From the NCBI GenBank assembly GCA_934351835.1, contig CAKRJP010000003.1, positions 1 through 64,000 of the forward strand: 64,000 bases of DNA, read 5' to 3'. The stretch's first letter is position 1; each line of letters begins with the position of its first letter. Shown piece by piece: positions 55,460 to 63,935 of this stretch. The notes under the pieces are model-generated. The model was not told where the DNA came from and did not search any database. It saw only the letters and a program-made list of their open reading frames with translations. A program made the position numbers and the translations under genes. This DNA is from an uncultured Lachnospiraceae bacterium (GTDB lineage: Bacteria > Bacillota > Clostridia > Lachnospirales > Lachnospiraceae).

Positions 55460-56258
55460 CTTCAGCACATCCGTCATGATCATTATCAGCAACAGTAATT
55501 TTGGAAATTTCTTTCACATGATTATTGGCATTTCCCATAGCGACGGGAAGTCCGGCAACCTTTAGAGCGGCAAGATCATTGTCGGCGTCTCCCACCACGA
55601 TAGTCTCATCCGGTAAAATATGCAGATGTTCGCAGAGTCTTAGGAGACCGACACCCTTGTCAATACCTTTAGCTGTGATCTCAAGTGAAGAAGCTTCTGC
55701 ATCGGCCATGACAACATCCAGAGGACTGGCAGTAATACGTTCTCTGGTGCGGATTCTTGCGTCAGGAGCTGTATGATACAGGTTAATCTTTTCTATCGGC
55801 ACAGGATGGGAAAGATACTCTCCAGGGAGATCCTTCCATTGAGTAGTTACCCGGAGATACATCTCCTGATAGACGCCCATATGGTATTTATCCATCTGTG
55901 GGATCTTATCCTCCTGAACAATTGACTGGGTGGAGAGCAGATGCATCATAACATCTTCTTTGCCTGCAATTTCCAGAATGTTCTTGACAGTTGAAATGTT
56001 CATGGCGTGTGAGTAGATTATGTTATCTTCTTTATGATCATAGACAAGTGCGCCGCTGACACAGTTGACATAGCGGACAGAAGGTACGATATCAAAAAAT
56101 TCATTCAGTTCTGCAGGGCAGCGACCGGTGTTAAAGACCACATGAATGCCGCACTTAGATGCCTCTTCGATTCGTCTGATGGTAAGCGGTGAAATGTTTT
56201 TTTGGCTGTTTAAAAGGGTGCCGTCCATATCAAAAGCGATAAGTTTATACTGATTCAT
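55437..56258 (-). CDS. Cof-type HAD phosphatase
   Basis: A 273-residue HAD hydrolase, class IIB (Cof) type. Motif I FDMDGTLLNSQ is at 9-19, motif II VFNTGRCPAEL near 56, a lysine in AKGIDKGVGLLRL near 200 and motif IV VGDADNDLAALKVAG near 222. These cytosolic enzymes dephosphorylate sugar phosphates, FMN or similar. The start follows GGGAGG. The 3' end overlaps the convergent LysR gene. Confidence 0.9.
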   Translation of the reverse strand: MNQYKLIAFDMDGTLLNSQKNISPLTIRRIEEASKCGIHVVFNTGRCPAELNEFFDIVPSVRYVNCVSGALVYDHKEDNIIYSHAMNISTVKNILEIAGKEDVMMHLLSTQSIVQEDKIPQMDKYHMGVYQEMYLRVTTQWKDLPGEYLSHPVPIEKINLYHTAPDARIRTRERITASPLDVVMADAEASSLEITAKGIDKGVGLLRLCEHLHILPDETIVVGDADNDLAALKVAGLPVAMGNANNHVKEISKITVADNDHDGCAEVIENFLL

Positions 56259-56379
56259 ACGAAACCTCCCGATAGATTTTGAAAAATCTGTAATGTCTTC
56301 CCATTATAACAAGAAAAATTGCAATAAAATAGAAGAAAGAGAAAGAAATTGAAAAAAGTTGTGGAATAATATATTGTCA

Positions 56380-56600
56380 ATATGTTATAGTGATGATGGA
56401 AATGGAAATTTCCATCATACCCGGTATTTAAGATTCCCAACATCCATAATATCGGACACAGAAGGAACCGTGCGAAAAACCACTTTCATAATCCCCTGGT
56501 GACGTTCACGGTTCCTTTTACTTTGTAAATCATCAGAAGTGCCAATAGGTATATTCCGCGATACAGAGAAAACCCACGCGACGATGATCGTGTGGGTTTT
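56380..56600 (+). ncRNA. Candidate structured small RNA in a 420-base gap
   Basis: This gap between the HAD gene and the sulfotransferase remnant has no convincing protein. It holds, in one direction, a TATAGT box near 56386 and a perfect 11-bp hairpin with GGAA tetraloop (56393-56418). Next comes an 11-bp stem AAGGAACCGTG/CACGGTTCCTT (56462-56472 with 56507-56517), then a 13-bp hairpin (56569-56600). The order promoter-structure-terminator suggests a transcript of about 210 bases. It matches no RNA family I recognise. The opposite strand cannot be excluded. Confidence 0.35.
56569..56600. terminator. Strong hairpin terminator
   Basis: AAAACCCACGCGA (56569-56581) pairs with TCGTGTGGGTTTT (56588-56600), 13 bp with one G-T pair, and the T-run in the 3' arm. 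Symmetric A and T runs allow use on both strands. Confidence 0.7.
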
Positions 56601-56677
56601 ATAATAGTTATCGCTAGGTTGCTGAAGAAAAATAGAATCCATTAAAATCATATTTATATACACGATAAATGAATTTC

Positions 56678-57007
56678 TCAATATCCATCTGATAACTGTT
56701 CAGAGGTAGATAATGTTTTGGTGTCTAATTTTACCTTTTCTTCGCCGTAGAGACTTGGCATGTCGTAAGAGGTAGTGTAAGTAGAAGTAAGCCCGTCTTC
56801 GGAGGTAAGGGTAAATGTGATGGTATTCGTGATGTCAGGAATCAGGCCGATTACCTGAAATTCATGTTCCATCTGGTATGTATTTTCCTGGTATGCAGTG
56901 CGGGTAAAGTCAGAAGTCTCAGCCCCGGAATTCCGGGAAGCATATACCGTGATTATGCAGATAAGAATGAAAAGTAGAATGCATAAAATAGATAGCCTTT
57001 TTTTCAA
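56678..57007 (-). pseudogene. Orphan N-terminal domain of an aryl-sulfate sulfotransferase
   Basis: A 109-residue ORF with TTG start (57007) after AGGA. It has one N-terminal membrane or signal segment (residues 5-22), then sequence resembling the N-terminal beta domain of clostridial arylsulfotransferases: DFTRTAYQENTYQMEHEFQVIGL and LIPDITNTITFTLTSEDG. A complete enzyme is about 500-600 residues with a beta-propeller and catalytic histidine, all missing here. The region downstream shows no continuation. It is best read as a remnant, or less likely as a small secreted protein. Confidence 0.5.
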
Positions 57008-57272
57008 TGTTTGATCCTGCCTCTCTTAAAATAAATCATATAGCGATAATTTAATTTATCAAAAAAATGTGTAGAAAATATCTAATAAATGTGTTTAAAT
57101 CATGAAATACTAGCCGAAAGCGGAAAGAAAAGAAGTGAAACAGGTGATATCGTTTAACAAAAATTTTGCATGGTTTTTAAAATTTTTGTGGTATAAATTT
57201 GACAGGTTGTGTTATAGTGTTCATGTGAAAAAATTAGATAAAAAAGAACAACAGGCTAGAAGGGAGATTGTA

Positions 57273-58706
57273 ATGCGTAAGACGAAGATTGTTTGTACGA
57301 TTGGACCTGCAAGTGAAAGCGAAGAGATGTTAAGAAAGCTGATGTTGGCAGGTATGAACACTGCGAGAATTAATTTTTCTCATGGTGGATTTAAAGAACA
57401 GGAAGAGAAGATTAACCGGATCAAAAAAGTAAGAGAAGAGTTGAAGTTGCCTGTAGCATTACTGTTAGACACGAAGGGACCGGAGATCAGAACCGGCAAG
57501 TTTCAAGAAGGACAGATCTTCTTGAATGAAGGAGATGTCATTATATTAACAACAGAAGATATTCTTGGTGATGAGAAAGAATTTTCCGTATCTTATCAGG
57601 AACTTCCGGAGGAAGTGGTGCCGGGAGATACCTTATTATTTGATGATGGATTGATTGAAGTGGAAGTACTCTCTATCGAGGGGAAAAAGGTTTCATGCAA
57701 GGTAATATCCGGTGGAAAACTTTCCAATCGAAAAGGTGTCAATATACCTGGCAAGAAGTTGAAACTTCCAACCATGACAGAGAAAGATAAAGAAGATATC
57801 GTGAATGGTGTAAAAGCCGGATTTGATTATATTGCGGCTTCATTTATCCGCAGTGCGAAGGATGTCAATGAGATCCGGGCACTGTTAAAAGAAAATGGTG
57901 GTGAAGCAATTAAGATTATTTCCAAGATCGAGAACCAGGAAGGCGTAGATAATTTCGATGAGATCTTAGAGGCATCTGACGGAATCATGGTAGCCAGAGG
58001 AGATCTGAGTGTAGAGATTCCGATGGCAAGAGTGCCGGCAATCCAGAAGGAATTTATCAGAAAGACATATCTGCAGGGCAAGATTGTTATTACAGCAACG
58101 CAGATGTTAGAGTCAATGATCCATAATCCAAGACCGACCAGAGCGGAAGTCAGCGACATTTCCAATGCGATGTATGATGCAACAAGTGCCGTGATGTTAT
58201 CTGGTGAGAGTGCAACCGGTAAGTATCCGGTAGAATGTGTAGAACTGATGGATGCCATTGCTCAGGAGACTGAAGGTTCTATCAATTACTGGAAGCGTTT
58301 CCAGACCAGAGATTATGATCTGGCACATAAGGGATATCGTTTCAATGTTTACCATGGAATCTCTGTCAGTGCCATGAACCTGGATGCAAAAGCAATCATC
58401 GCATATACAGAGTCAGGAGATACACCGGGAATCCTCTCGGCATTCTGCCCGCCTTGTCCAATTTATGCAATCACCAGAAATGAGAAACTGGTAAGACAGC
58501 TGAATCTGGAATTTAATGTCTACCCAAGACATATTACAGGTGATATGAGTATTGATGATATGATTCAGTCAGTGATTGAGAAACTGGAATCAGAAGGTAA
58601 GGTAGAAAAGGGAGATACGATCATCATTGCAGGTGGTGCAGAGATGTTGCCGGATCTGAAAGGTGCGAAGACCAACAAAGTTATTGGCGGTATTATACAA
58701 CTTTAA
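57273..58706 (+). CDS. pyk: Pyruvate kinase
   Basis: A 477-residue glycolytic enzyme making pyruvate and ATP from PEP. N-terminal RKTKIVCTIGPAS, substrate loop MNTARINFSHG, LLDTKGPEIRTG, the metal and phosphoryl-transfer region FIRSAKDVNEIR and IISKIENQEGVDNFDEILEASDGIMVARGDL, and TATQMLESMIHNPRPTRAEVSD. ATG 57273 is chosen over 57135 because GAAGGGAG lies upstream and the family begins at this methionine. No extra C-terminal PEP-utiliser domain is present. A strong terminator follows. Confidence 0.96.
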   Translation: MRKTKIVCTIGPASESEEMLRKLMLAGMNTARINFSHGGFKEQEEKINRIKKVREELKLPVALLLDTKGPEIRTGKFQEGQIFLNEGDVIILTTEDILGDEKEFSVSYQELPEEVVPGDTLLFDDGLIEVEVLSIEGKKVSCKVISGGKLSNRKGVNIPGKKLKLPTMTEKDKEDIVNGVKAGFDYIAASFIRSAKDVNEIRALLKENGGEAIKIISKIENQEGVDNFDEILEASDGIMVARGDLSVEIPMARVPAIQKEFIRKTYLQGKIVITATQMLESMIHNPRPTRAEVSDISNAMYDATSAVMLSGESATGKYPVECVELMDAIAQETEGSINYWKRFQTRDYDLAHKGYRFNVYHGISVSAMNLDAKAIIAYTESGDTPGILSAFCPPCPIYAITRNEKLVRQLNLEFNVYPRHITGDMSIDDMIQSVIEKLESEGKVEKGDTIIIAGGAEMLPDLKGAKTNKVIGGIIQL

Positions 58707-58745
58707 AAGTAACGGGACGGAACAAATACGCGTCCATGATAAAAG

Positions 58746-58776
58746 AAAGGGGCTGGAATCAAGATCCAGCCCCTTT
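58746..58776. terminator. Terminator of pyk
   Basis: AAAGGGGCTGGA (58746-58757) pairs with TCCAGCCCCTTT (58765-58776), a perfect 12-bp stem. It lies between convergent genes. Confidence 0.85.
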
Positions 58777-58794
58777 CGTATTGTTATTCTATTT

Positions 58795-60303
58795 TTACTG
58801 AGCCTGATTTTTCTCCTGCTCGATATATTTCTTGTTGATGTCTTTCCACATCTCTTTATCTACACCATCCCATGAAATCTTATCCGGATCATAGTATGGA
58901 TCTTTGTCTGCTTTCATCTGTTCTTCGTAATCTTTGTACATTGCGATTACTTTCGGGAACAGCATGATTACGATCAGCATATTAACCCAGGTACAACTTC
59001 CGAGTGCCAGGTCAGATAAGTTCCATGCAACGTCTGATTCAAGGTTACCCCAGATAAATACCAGTACAGGCATTCCGATTCGCATGATCCATGTAACGAT
59101 CTTACGGATCTTAACTTTTGAATCCCCCTGGAACAGATACATTGCAGCAGTCTCTGCTTCGTAGTAGTAACTGATCAGGCAGGTGAACGAGAAGAGTGCT
59201 AACATAATTGCGATAAATGTAGGTGCAATCTTACCCATAACAGTTCTGCATGCCAACTGTACAAAGATAACTCCGTTTGTACCGGCAGCAGCCAACTCTG
59301 CGAGTTCAGGAGCACCGGAACCTACATAACCAGTAGCTGTATGGAAACAGTCTGTTAAGAGAATCATCAGACCTGAAGCTGTACAGATGATAACGGTATC
59401 AAGCCATACACCAGCAGCATTTGCCATACCCTGTTTAACCGGATGACTTGTCTCAGCAGCAGCGGCAGTAGGAGAAGCCTCGCCCATACCGGAAGCACTT
59501 GAGAAAGTACCACGTTTTACACCCTGCTGGATGACAACTCCGAGACCTGCACCGAACATTGCATTTACACCAAAGGCGTCTGTAATGATTTCTTTGAGCA
59601 GACCAGGGATTGCTGTTATATTCATAACAATAATAACAACAGCTGCAAGCAGGTAAATAGTAACCATAAATGGTACGATCAGTGAAGCGATTGCACTGAT
59701 ACGTTTTACACCACCGATAACAACGATTCCAAGTACAACAGCGATTACAAGAGCACCTACCCACATAGGAATATTCAGTGCGTTGTGGAATCCGTCACAG
59801 ATGGTATATGTAGCAGCGGCCGGCATAAATACGGATGTACCGATCATAAGGATCAGTGCCATGAATGCCCCGTATTTCTTCCATCCGAGACCTCTCTCGG
59901 CACAGTAAGCTCCACCGCCTCGGTACTGACCGTCAATGCGTGTCTTGTAGAGTACGGAAAGCGTACATTCTGAGAAACATACGGCTGAGTTTGTCATACC
60001 GGCGATGATCATCCAGAATAATGCACCAGGACCACCCATGTAAATAGCAACGGCTACACCGGCTACGTTACCAGTACCTACACGCATCGCCATGGTCGTA
60101 CAGAATGAACCAAAAGCGGAGATACCGGAGTCTGAATCCTGTTTGTCAATGATGCGGCTCCACATATCTTTGAAATGAACAAACTGAAAACCGTGAAGGC
60201 GGATGGTAAAGTAAAGACCACTTCCGACAATCAGGATCAGCATGCCAACTCCCCAGATATAGCCATTTAGAGTGCCAACGATGTTGTTAAGATTGTTTAG
60301 CAT
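58795..60303 (-). CDS. AGCS-family Na+/amino-acid symporter
   Basis: A 502-residue membrane protein of the alanine/glycine:cation symporter family. Motifs: GLYFTIRLHGFQFVHFKDM near 23, MAMRVGTGNVAGVAVAIYMGGPGALFWM near 70, and QQGVKRGTFSSASGMGEASPTAAAAE near 272, where the more common SNEAG is SSASG. It is longer than the other AGCS in this window, with a charged C-terminal tail. ATG 60303 is chosen because GGAGG lies 7 bases upstream. A palindrome TTGTATACAA lies 88 bases upstream of the start and may be an operator. Confidence 0.9.
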   Translation of the reverse strand: MLNNLNNIVGTLNGYIWGVGMLILIVGSGLYFTIRLHGFQFVHFKDMWSRIIDKQDSDSGISAFGSFCTTMAMRVGTGNVAGVAVAIYMGGPGALFWMIIAGMTNSAVCFSECTLSVLYKTRIDGQYRGGGAYCAERGLGWKKYGAFMALILMIGTSVFMPAAATYTICDGFHNALNIPMWVGALVIAVVLGIVVIGGVKRISAIASLIVPFMVTIYLLAAVVIIVMNITAIPGLLKEIITDAFGVNAMFGAGLGVVIQQGVKRGTFSSASGMGEASPTAAAAETSHPVKQGMANAAGVWLDTVIICTASGLMILLTDCFHTATGYVGSGAPELAELAAAGTNGVIFVQLACRTVMGKIAPTFIAIMLALFSFTCLISYYYEAETAAMYLFQGDSKVKIRKIVTWIMRIGMPVLVFIWGNLESDVAWNLSDLALGSCTWVNMLIVIMLFPKVIAMYKDYEEQMKADKDPYYDPDKISWDGVDKEMWKDINKKYIEQEKNQAQ

Positions 60304-60388
60304 ATTGTTTCCTCCATATCCTTTATTCAACTCGTTAAGAATATCACATTATTGTATCAAAAGCAACAAAATAAATGGCGATAATGAA

Positions 60389-60402
60389 AATTGTATACAA
60401 TT
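60389..60402. promoter_or_regulatory. Palindromic operator-like site
   Basis: AATTGTATACAATT at 60389-60402 is a perfect 14-base palindrome between the kdpE-like gene and the AGCS symporter gene. TTGTATACAA is the shape of FCD-type GntR operators. No GntR gene is in the window. Confidence 0.35.
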
Positions 60403-60457
60403 CATTACCACCATTTATATAAGTGAAATAATATTAAGAAGTAAAACTAATAAATAA

Positions 60458-61177
60458 CTAGTTAATGGAGACGTCGGTCTCTACAATCCGGTAGCCGACG
60501 CCGACCTCGGTAAAGATAAATTGGGGATTTCCTGGATTTTCTTCGATTTTTCGCCGGATATTCGCCATATTTACCCGCAGAATGCGGTTATCTCCGGTCA
60601 TGTTCGGTCCCCATATTTCCTTGATTATGAAGTCATAAGTGAGAACTTTGCCGGAATATTTGCCCAAAAGACTAACCAGACGGAACTCGTTCTGTGTGAG
60701 GTTCGCATCTTCGCCGTCTATGAACACCCGGTGCTTATCGTGGTCGATGATCAGCTTACCGTTCAGGAAAGAGAGATACTGCTTTCCGTCCTGGCTCTTA
60801 TTTGTACCGCGGAAACGGCGGATGGCAGCACGGATGCGGGCCAGCAATTCCGAGGTGCCGAATGGTTTGCTGATATAGTCATCAGCGCCCATATCCAGCG
60901 CCTCTACTTTATCTGTTTCATGTGTTCTTGCGGATACAACAATGATTGGCATGGAGGACCATGCACGGATTTCTTTTAAGATATCCATTCCATCCATATC
61001 CGGGAGTCCAAGATCTAACAGAACAACATCCGGACATCTGGAGGTAATCAGACTATAGGCATCCCTGCCGGAAGTGGCGATCAGGACTTCGTAATTATTT
61101 GCCTGAAGAATGGTCTGGATAAATGTTCCAATATTCTTATCGTCTTCTACAATTAATACTCTGTCTTTAATATTCAT
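60458..61177 (-). CDS. KdpE-like response regulator
   Basis: A 239-residue OmpR-family regulator. Receiver: VLIVEDDKNIGTF at the start, phosphorylation Asp in VVLLDLGLPDMDGMDIL (about 55), SARTHETDKVEALDMGADDYISKPF near 84. Winged helix from about 130, ending VGVGYRIVETDVSIN. ATG 61177 is chosen over an earlier in-frame ATG because AAAGGA lies upstream. It overlaps the kinase gene by 11 bases. No kdpFABC genes are near, so its target may not be the potassium pump. Confidence 0.88.
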   Translation of the reverse strand: MNIKDRVLIVEDDKNIGTFIQTILQANNYEVLIATSGRDAYSLITSRCPDVVLLDLGLPDMDGMDILKEIRAWSSMPIIVVSARTHETDKVEALDMGADDYISKPFGTSELLARIRAAIRRFRGTNKSQDGKQYLSFLNGKLIIDHDKHRVFIDGEDANLTQNEFRLVSLLGKYSGKVLTYDFIIKEIWGPNMTGDNRILRVNMANIRRKIEENPGNPQFIFTEVGVGYRIVETDVSIN

Positions 61178-62222
61178 AAGTTTTATCCTTTCCAAGAGGC
61201 AGCGTGAATGATATCTTTGCACCTCCGTCTGGTATATTTTCGGCTTTCATCGTTCCGTTATGTGCAGTGATGATTGCCTGACAGACAGACAGCCCCATGC
61301 CCATATTTCGCTTGTTGTCGGAAGAATGGCCGGATTGTGTATTTAACATACCCTGGAATATATCCGGGAGTAAATGTTCATCAATTCCCTTGCCATTATC
61401 TTCTACAGAGAAAATGGCATTATCATCGGCGGTTGTTACTGTAAGATGTAACTTTGTAGTAGTAACTCCGTGGATCATTGCATTTTCCATTAAATTAATC
61501 AGTACCTGTTCGATCAGAATAGAATCCATAGGAACCAGAAGCATTTCCGAAGGAATATCTACGGAGATATCCGGTTCCGGGAAACGCCTGGAAAATTTTA
61601 CAACAGCACTGCCAATCACATCTTCCACCAGTTCGTCCACGGTGGAAAGCTGTGTCTTATCGTCAGTGATTCGAGTGATAGACAAAAGATTTTCTACCAT
61701 GCGGATCATCCATTCAGATTCTTCTTTGATATTGGCTAGAAGTTCTACTTTCTGTTCTTCTGATAATTTGTCCTTATTGTCAATGATTCCGGCGGCAGCT
61801 CCGGCAATCGATGTGAGTGGTGTACGGATATCATGGGAGATTGCCCTAAGGAGATTGCTGCGGACTTTTTCTTTTTCAACATCCAGTCGCATCTGCTCCT
61901 GGTGCTTGATCTGCGTTGTGAGTGCACTGACGAAAAGTGCGACAGTTAACATCACAAAGAATGTGAGTGGATACCCTGTAATTGAAAAATTCATCTGAAA
62001 ATAAGGATAGGTAAATATGTAGTTGACACCGGCGACTGCTACAATTGAGGCCAGTACACCGTAGATGTAACCACTGGTAAATCTGGAAATACATAAAACT
62101 GCAAGTACATAGATCAGAGGGACATGAGTGTCTGTGGATGCCAGAGGGCTTAAAATAAGGCACAGAACTGTTGCGACCCCGAGATATGCAAGTGTAATGC
62201 AGAGATTTTTTATAATTTTCAT
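61167..62222 (-). CDS. Short KdpD-like sensor kinase (DUF4118 + HisKA)
   Basis: A 351-residue kinase. Four closely spaced membrane segments (about 5-105, DUF4118-like) are followed by a HisKA domain with ISHDIRTPLTSIAGAAAG (His near 131). The ATPase domain has an N-box LINLMENAMIHG and G-boxes VEDNGKGIDEHLL and MGMGLSVCQAIITAHNG. It matches only the C-terminal half of KdpD (about 900 residues); the N-terminal KdpD and USP domains are absent. The kdpE-like gene overlaps its end by 11 bases. Confidence 0.88.
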   Translation of the reverse strand: MKIIKNLCITLAYLGVATVLCLILSPLASTDTHVPLIYVLAVLCISRFTSGYIYGVLASIVAVAGVNYIFTYPYFQMNFSITGYPLTFFVMLTVALFVSALTTQIKHQEQMRLDVEKEKVRSNLLRAISHDIRTPLTSIAGAAAGIIDNKDKLSEEQKVELLANIKEESEWMIRMVENLLSITRITDDKTQLSTVDELVEDVIGSAVVKFSRRFPEPDISVDIPSEMLLVPMDSILIEQVLINLMENAMIHGVTTTKLHLTVTTADDNAIFSVEDNGKGIDEHLLPDIFQGMLNTQSGHSSDNKRNMGMGLSVCQAIITAHNGTMKAENIPDGGAKISFTLPLGKDKTYEY

Positions 62223-62399
62223 TTCTGGATCTGTCCTTTCGGAGTTTTCTTTATTTTATCATATTCGGATGTTAATATCTCGTTAAGATTATGAACATAA
62301 GGGATGTGCGGTTGAAACTTCTGATGATTGAAATGTGGGAAGAAGTACGATAAACTAATAAAGCATGGTATTTCAAAAAGAAAAATGAGGTTTAATGAA

Positions 62400-63800
62400 A
62401 TGACAAATGAAAAAGAAAAAGCGGTAACTATGGTGAGTGAGGAAAATATTTACCGATTAAATGGAAGAGTTCCCCTCAGGAAAGCGATCCCATTTGGTCT
62501 ACAGCATGTGCTGGCGATGTTCGTATCGAACCTGGCTCCGGTGCTGATCGTCTGCAGTGCGGCAATCGTCAGGAGTACCGGTGGACATTTGAGTTCGGCG
62601 GAAATCACGCAGCTTCTGCAGTGCGCAATGTTTGTGGCAGGTATTGGAACATGTCTTCAGTTGTACCCGATATGGAAGATTGGATCGGGACTTCCGATTG
62701 TTATGGGTGTCAGTTTTACATTCTTAGGAAGTCTTCTGATGATCTGTACGAATCCGGAACTGGGGTATGAAGGTATGGTGGGTGCCGTGATTCTTGGAGG
62801 TGTTTTTGAAGGTCTGGTAGGATTGTCAGCAAGATACTGGAAACGCTTTCTGACACCGATTGTATCAGCGTGTGTTGTTGTAGCTATCGGATTATCACTG
62901 CTATCCGTAGGAATGGATTCCTGGGGTGGTGGAAATGGAGCCACAGATTTTGGTGCATGGTATCATATATTTATCGGTTTATTTACGCTGATCGTGTGCC
63001 TGGTATCAAGATATGTTTTAAAAGGTGTGTATAAGAATCTGAATGTATTGGTTGGCCTGGTCTGTGGATATGTCTTATCAGCAATCTTTACAGTTGCGGG
63101 AATTGCACCGTTAGTAAATTTTTCCGGGATTACGAAGACCATTGAAGAAGTTGGATTTGTAAGTATTCCGAAACTGGTATTTTTCACCAGCCACAAACCG
63201 ATATTTGATCTGGGAGCATTCCTTACGATCGCAATCGTATTCCTGGTTTCAGCAGCAGAGACGACAGGGGCAACAACGGCAGTTTGCACCGGCGCGCTGA
63301 ATCGTGATATAGAGATGAAAGAGTTACAGGGATCGCTGGCGGTGGATGGATTTTCCAGTGCAATCTCAGGATGTTTCGGATGTTTGCCATTGACATCTTT
63401 CAGTCAGAACGTGGGATTGGTGACGATGACTCGAGTGATCAACCGTTTTACTATTCTGATGGGAGCATTGATCCTGATTCTTGCATCGTTATTCCCACCG
63501 TTGGGAGCGTTTTTTAATTCTCTTCCGCAGGCTGTTTTGGGCGGATGTACGGTTATGATGTTCGGTTCCATCATGTACGAAGGAATTAAGATGATGAAAC
63601 AGTGTAAATTTAATGACAGAACGATGATCATTGTGTCATTATCTTTCTGTATCGGAGTGGGGCTGACACAGACTTCCGGCAATTTCTTTGATGCGTTCCC
63701 GAGCGTTGTGGGAGAGATTTTTAACGGAAATGCAGTGGCAGGAGTCTTTGTAGTATCGTTGCTCTTAAGTCTGGTGTTGCCGAAAGAAAAAGAAGAATAG
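62400..63800 (+). CDS. Xanthine/uracil permease (NCS2 family)
   Basis: A 466-residue nucleobase:cation symporter with about 12-14 membrane segments. The N-terminal PFGLQHVLAMFVSNLAPVLIV, VSAAETTGATTAVCTGALNRDIE near 283 and SFSQNVGLVTMTRVINR near 334 are family motifs; the last resembles the SxxQNxGxxxxT region of substrate binding. ATG 62400 is preferred because GAGG (62387-62390) is 9 bases upstream; earlier in-frame starts lack a site. It stands alone and divergent from the sensor kinase gene. Substrate among xanthine, uracil and related purines is not resolved. Confidence 0.9.
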   Translation: MTNEKEKAVTMVSEENIYRLNGRVPLRKAIPFGLQHVLAMFVSNLAPVLIVCSAAIVRSTGGHLSSAEITQLLQCAMFVAGIGTCLQLYPIWKIGSGLPIVMGVSFTFLGSLLMICTNPELGYEGMVGAVILGGVFEGLVGLSARYWKRFLTPIVSACVVVAIGLSLLSVGMDSWGGGNGATDFGAWYHIFIGLFTLIVCLVSRYVLKGVYKNLNVLVGLVCGYVLSAIFTVAGIAPLVNFSGITKTIEEVGFVSIPKLVFFTSHKPIFDLGAFLTIAIVFLVSAAETTGATTAVCTGALNRDIEMKELQGSLAVDGFSSAISGCFGCLPLTSFSQNVGLVTMTRVINRFTILMGALILILASLFPPLGAFFNSLPQAVLGGCTVMMFGSIMYEGIKMMKQCKFNDRTMIIVSLSFCIGVGLTQTSGNFFDAFPSVVGEIFNGNAVAGVFVVSLLLSLVLPKEKEE

Positions 63801-63804
63801 ATTA

Positions 63805-63935
63805 TTATTCTGTGGCAAGTTTCTTGACATTATCCAGTGCTTTGACAACTGCCGGGATGGAAATGATGATCACAGTGATAATTCCCTCGGCTAACAGATA
63901 ACTGAAGTTGCATGCGATCATTTGTGGATATATTG
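63805..63935 (-). pseudogene. C-terminal piece of a ThiT-like thiamine ECF S-component
   Basis: The minus strand reads QMIACNFSYLLAEGIITV, then ISIPAVVKALDNVKKLA and a stop at 63805-63807, resembling the end of the thiamine S-component ThiT (YN.SYLLPE..IT pattern). Upstream the frame becomes unlike ThiT and meets a TAG at about 63955. The gene is either broken or joined to foreign sequence near 63930-63955; the window end prevents a decision. Confidence 0.4.

Noticed and set aside
56415..56681. An 88-residue minus-strand frame after the sulfotransferase remnant
   Set aside because: No ribosome binding site or family resemblance; it runs through strong hairpins, better explained as RNA structure or non-coding sequence, although its ATGA overlap with the remnant was noted.
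61297..61998. A 233-residue plus-strand frame inside the kinase gene
   Set aside because: It is antisense to the KdpD-like kinase whose motifs are intact; serine-rich low-complexity translation is typical of an antisense shadow.
62223..62399. Purine riboswitch ahead of the xanthine/uracil permease
   Set aside because: The leader lacks the conserved purine-aptamer loops and any terminator hairpin.
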